Source: Alphaproteobacteria bacterium (GTDB lineage Bacteria; Pseudomonadota; Alphaproteobacteria; Rhizobiales; Xanthobacteraceae). From it: 33,992 nt of DNA. Below, in pieces: positions 33,450 to 33,992 of this stretch. The stretch covers positions 1 through 33,992 of the forward strand of contig VAZV01000215.1 of NCBI GenBank assembly GCA_005884765.1, given 5' to 3'. The position numbers were made by a program, and so were the translations under genes. The notes below the pieces were generated by a model. The model did no database searches, had not been told where the DNA came from, and was given only the letters and a program-made list of their open reading frames with translations. Every line of letters starts with the position of its first letter. Position 1 is the stretch's first letter.

Positions 33450-33956
33450 ATGCTCAGTTCACCTGCTGCACGGACGATGGCCAATCTGGGGCTCGTCTTT
33501 GCGCTCACGATATTCCTGGGGGGGTGCGGCAGCTTCAGCCTGTCATCGTCCCCGTCGGTCGCGCCTGAACCCGGCGTGGCGCCCGATGTGCCGGCCACCA
33601 TCCGATCCGACGAGATCGTCGGCCGCTGGGGTCTCGCCTCATTCCAGAATCCGGCCGACCGCGCGCGCACCGAAAAAGCCGCGGTGGCCCAGTGCAAGCA
33701 GCCCTACGTGATCGGAGCCGGTCAGTCCGGCGGCGTGATCATGCATCTGGCCGACCAGGCGACGCCTCAGGAATTACGCCTGAAAGGCAGCCAGAGCGGC
33801 AAGAACTTTATCGGCCCGCCCGGACCCGCCGGTGGCGAGCAGGATCGCGAGATCGTTTCGTTCGACGGACGCGTGCTGATCACCCGCTTCGTGGACAAGG
33901 ATGCCGCGACCCGCTACGGCAACATGGTTTATGTCCGCTGTGGAGCTCGCGCCTGA
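33450..33956 (+). CDS. hypothetical lipoprotein
   Basis: A 168-residue protein with a lipoprotein signal: hydrophobic MANLGLVFALTIF then the lipobox LGGC, with Cys acylated. A Ser/Pro-rich linker (SLSSSPSVAPEPGVAPDVPA) leads to a small domain (EIVGRWGLASFQNPADRART, VIGAGQSGGVIMHLADQ, FDGRVLITRFVDKDAATRYG) of unknown family. GGGGATAGC precedes the ATG at 33450; an in-frame ATG at 33480 would also keep the lipobox. It is transcribed away from groES. Confidence 0.8.
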   Translation: MLSSPAARTMANLGLVFALTIFLGGCGSFSLSSSPSVAPEPGVAPDVPATIRSDEIVGRWGLASFQNPADRARTEKAAVAQCKQPYVIGAGQSGGVIMHLADQATPQELRLKGSQSGKNFIGPPGPAGGEQDREIVSFDGRVLITRFVDKDAATRYGNMVYVRCGARA

Positions 33957-33992
33957 TCCGCGATCCCTTCATCACGTAACGCTGAAAACAAA

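Overview
This window looks like chromosome of a Bradyrhizobium-type alphaproteobacterium. The evidence is high G+C coding sequence with strong third-position bias, glycolate oxidase genes glcD/E/F, a lysine-rich histone-like gene, a TorF-type porin, CIRCE-controlled groES-groEL, and several palindromic intergenic repeats that I know from Bradyrhizobium and Rhodopseudomonas genomes. All family names come from reading translated sequence. No database search was possible.

Layout. 1-460 is a frameshifted DUF5996 gene cut by the window edge. 815-4169 is a LysR regulator facing three minus-strand redox/stress genes (SDR reductase, pirin, WrbA quinone reductase). 4165-4799 is a complete REPtron: a REP-associated tyrosine transposase (RAYT) gene between two inverted REP palindromes. 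4928-7343 holds a small Cys-containing secreted protein and a three-gene minus-strand operon (hydrolase, L-2-haloacid dehalogenase, YbaK-like deacylase). 7396-8337 is an amidohydrolase with a palindromic operator.

The centrepiece is 8380-13024, a minus-strand guanidine-utilisation operon. In transcription order it has a TGGCAC-N5-TTGCT sigma-54 promoter, a guanidine-I (ykkC) riboswitch, and a leader in which one segment can pair either with the Shine-Dalgarno region or with an upstream arm. The genes that follow are an ABC importer (binding protein, permease, ATPase), a protein that looks like agmatinase but carries the features of the Ni-dependent guanidine hydrolase GdmH, and a small protein with 17 histidines in 34 residues. 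I propose the last as a nickel store or chaperone for the hydrolase. The implied physiology is import of guanidine under nitrogen limitation and hydrolysis to urea plus ammonia. A partial palindromic repeat is embedded in the hydrolase reading frame.

13271-18011 holds rpmJ (L36), a TPR protein, a small hypothetical, an alpha/beta hydrolase, a beta-propeller lactonase pseudogene with two lesions, a degenerate dispersed repeat and a class I cytochrome c. 18253-22966 is glcD, an opposite-strand monooxygenase gene, then glcE-glcF. Downstream come the histone-like protein, a porin, an HPP-family membrane protein convergent with a YddA/BclA-like ABC exporter-fold transporter, an L-lactate/glycolate permease, a META-domain protein, a secreted protein of unknown function, groEL and groES with CIRCE and a clear promoter, and a lipoprotein. 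The glycolate oxidase and lactate/glycolate permease suggest 2-hydroxyacid use. No rRNA, tRNA, CRISPR array or phage module was seen.
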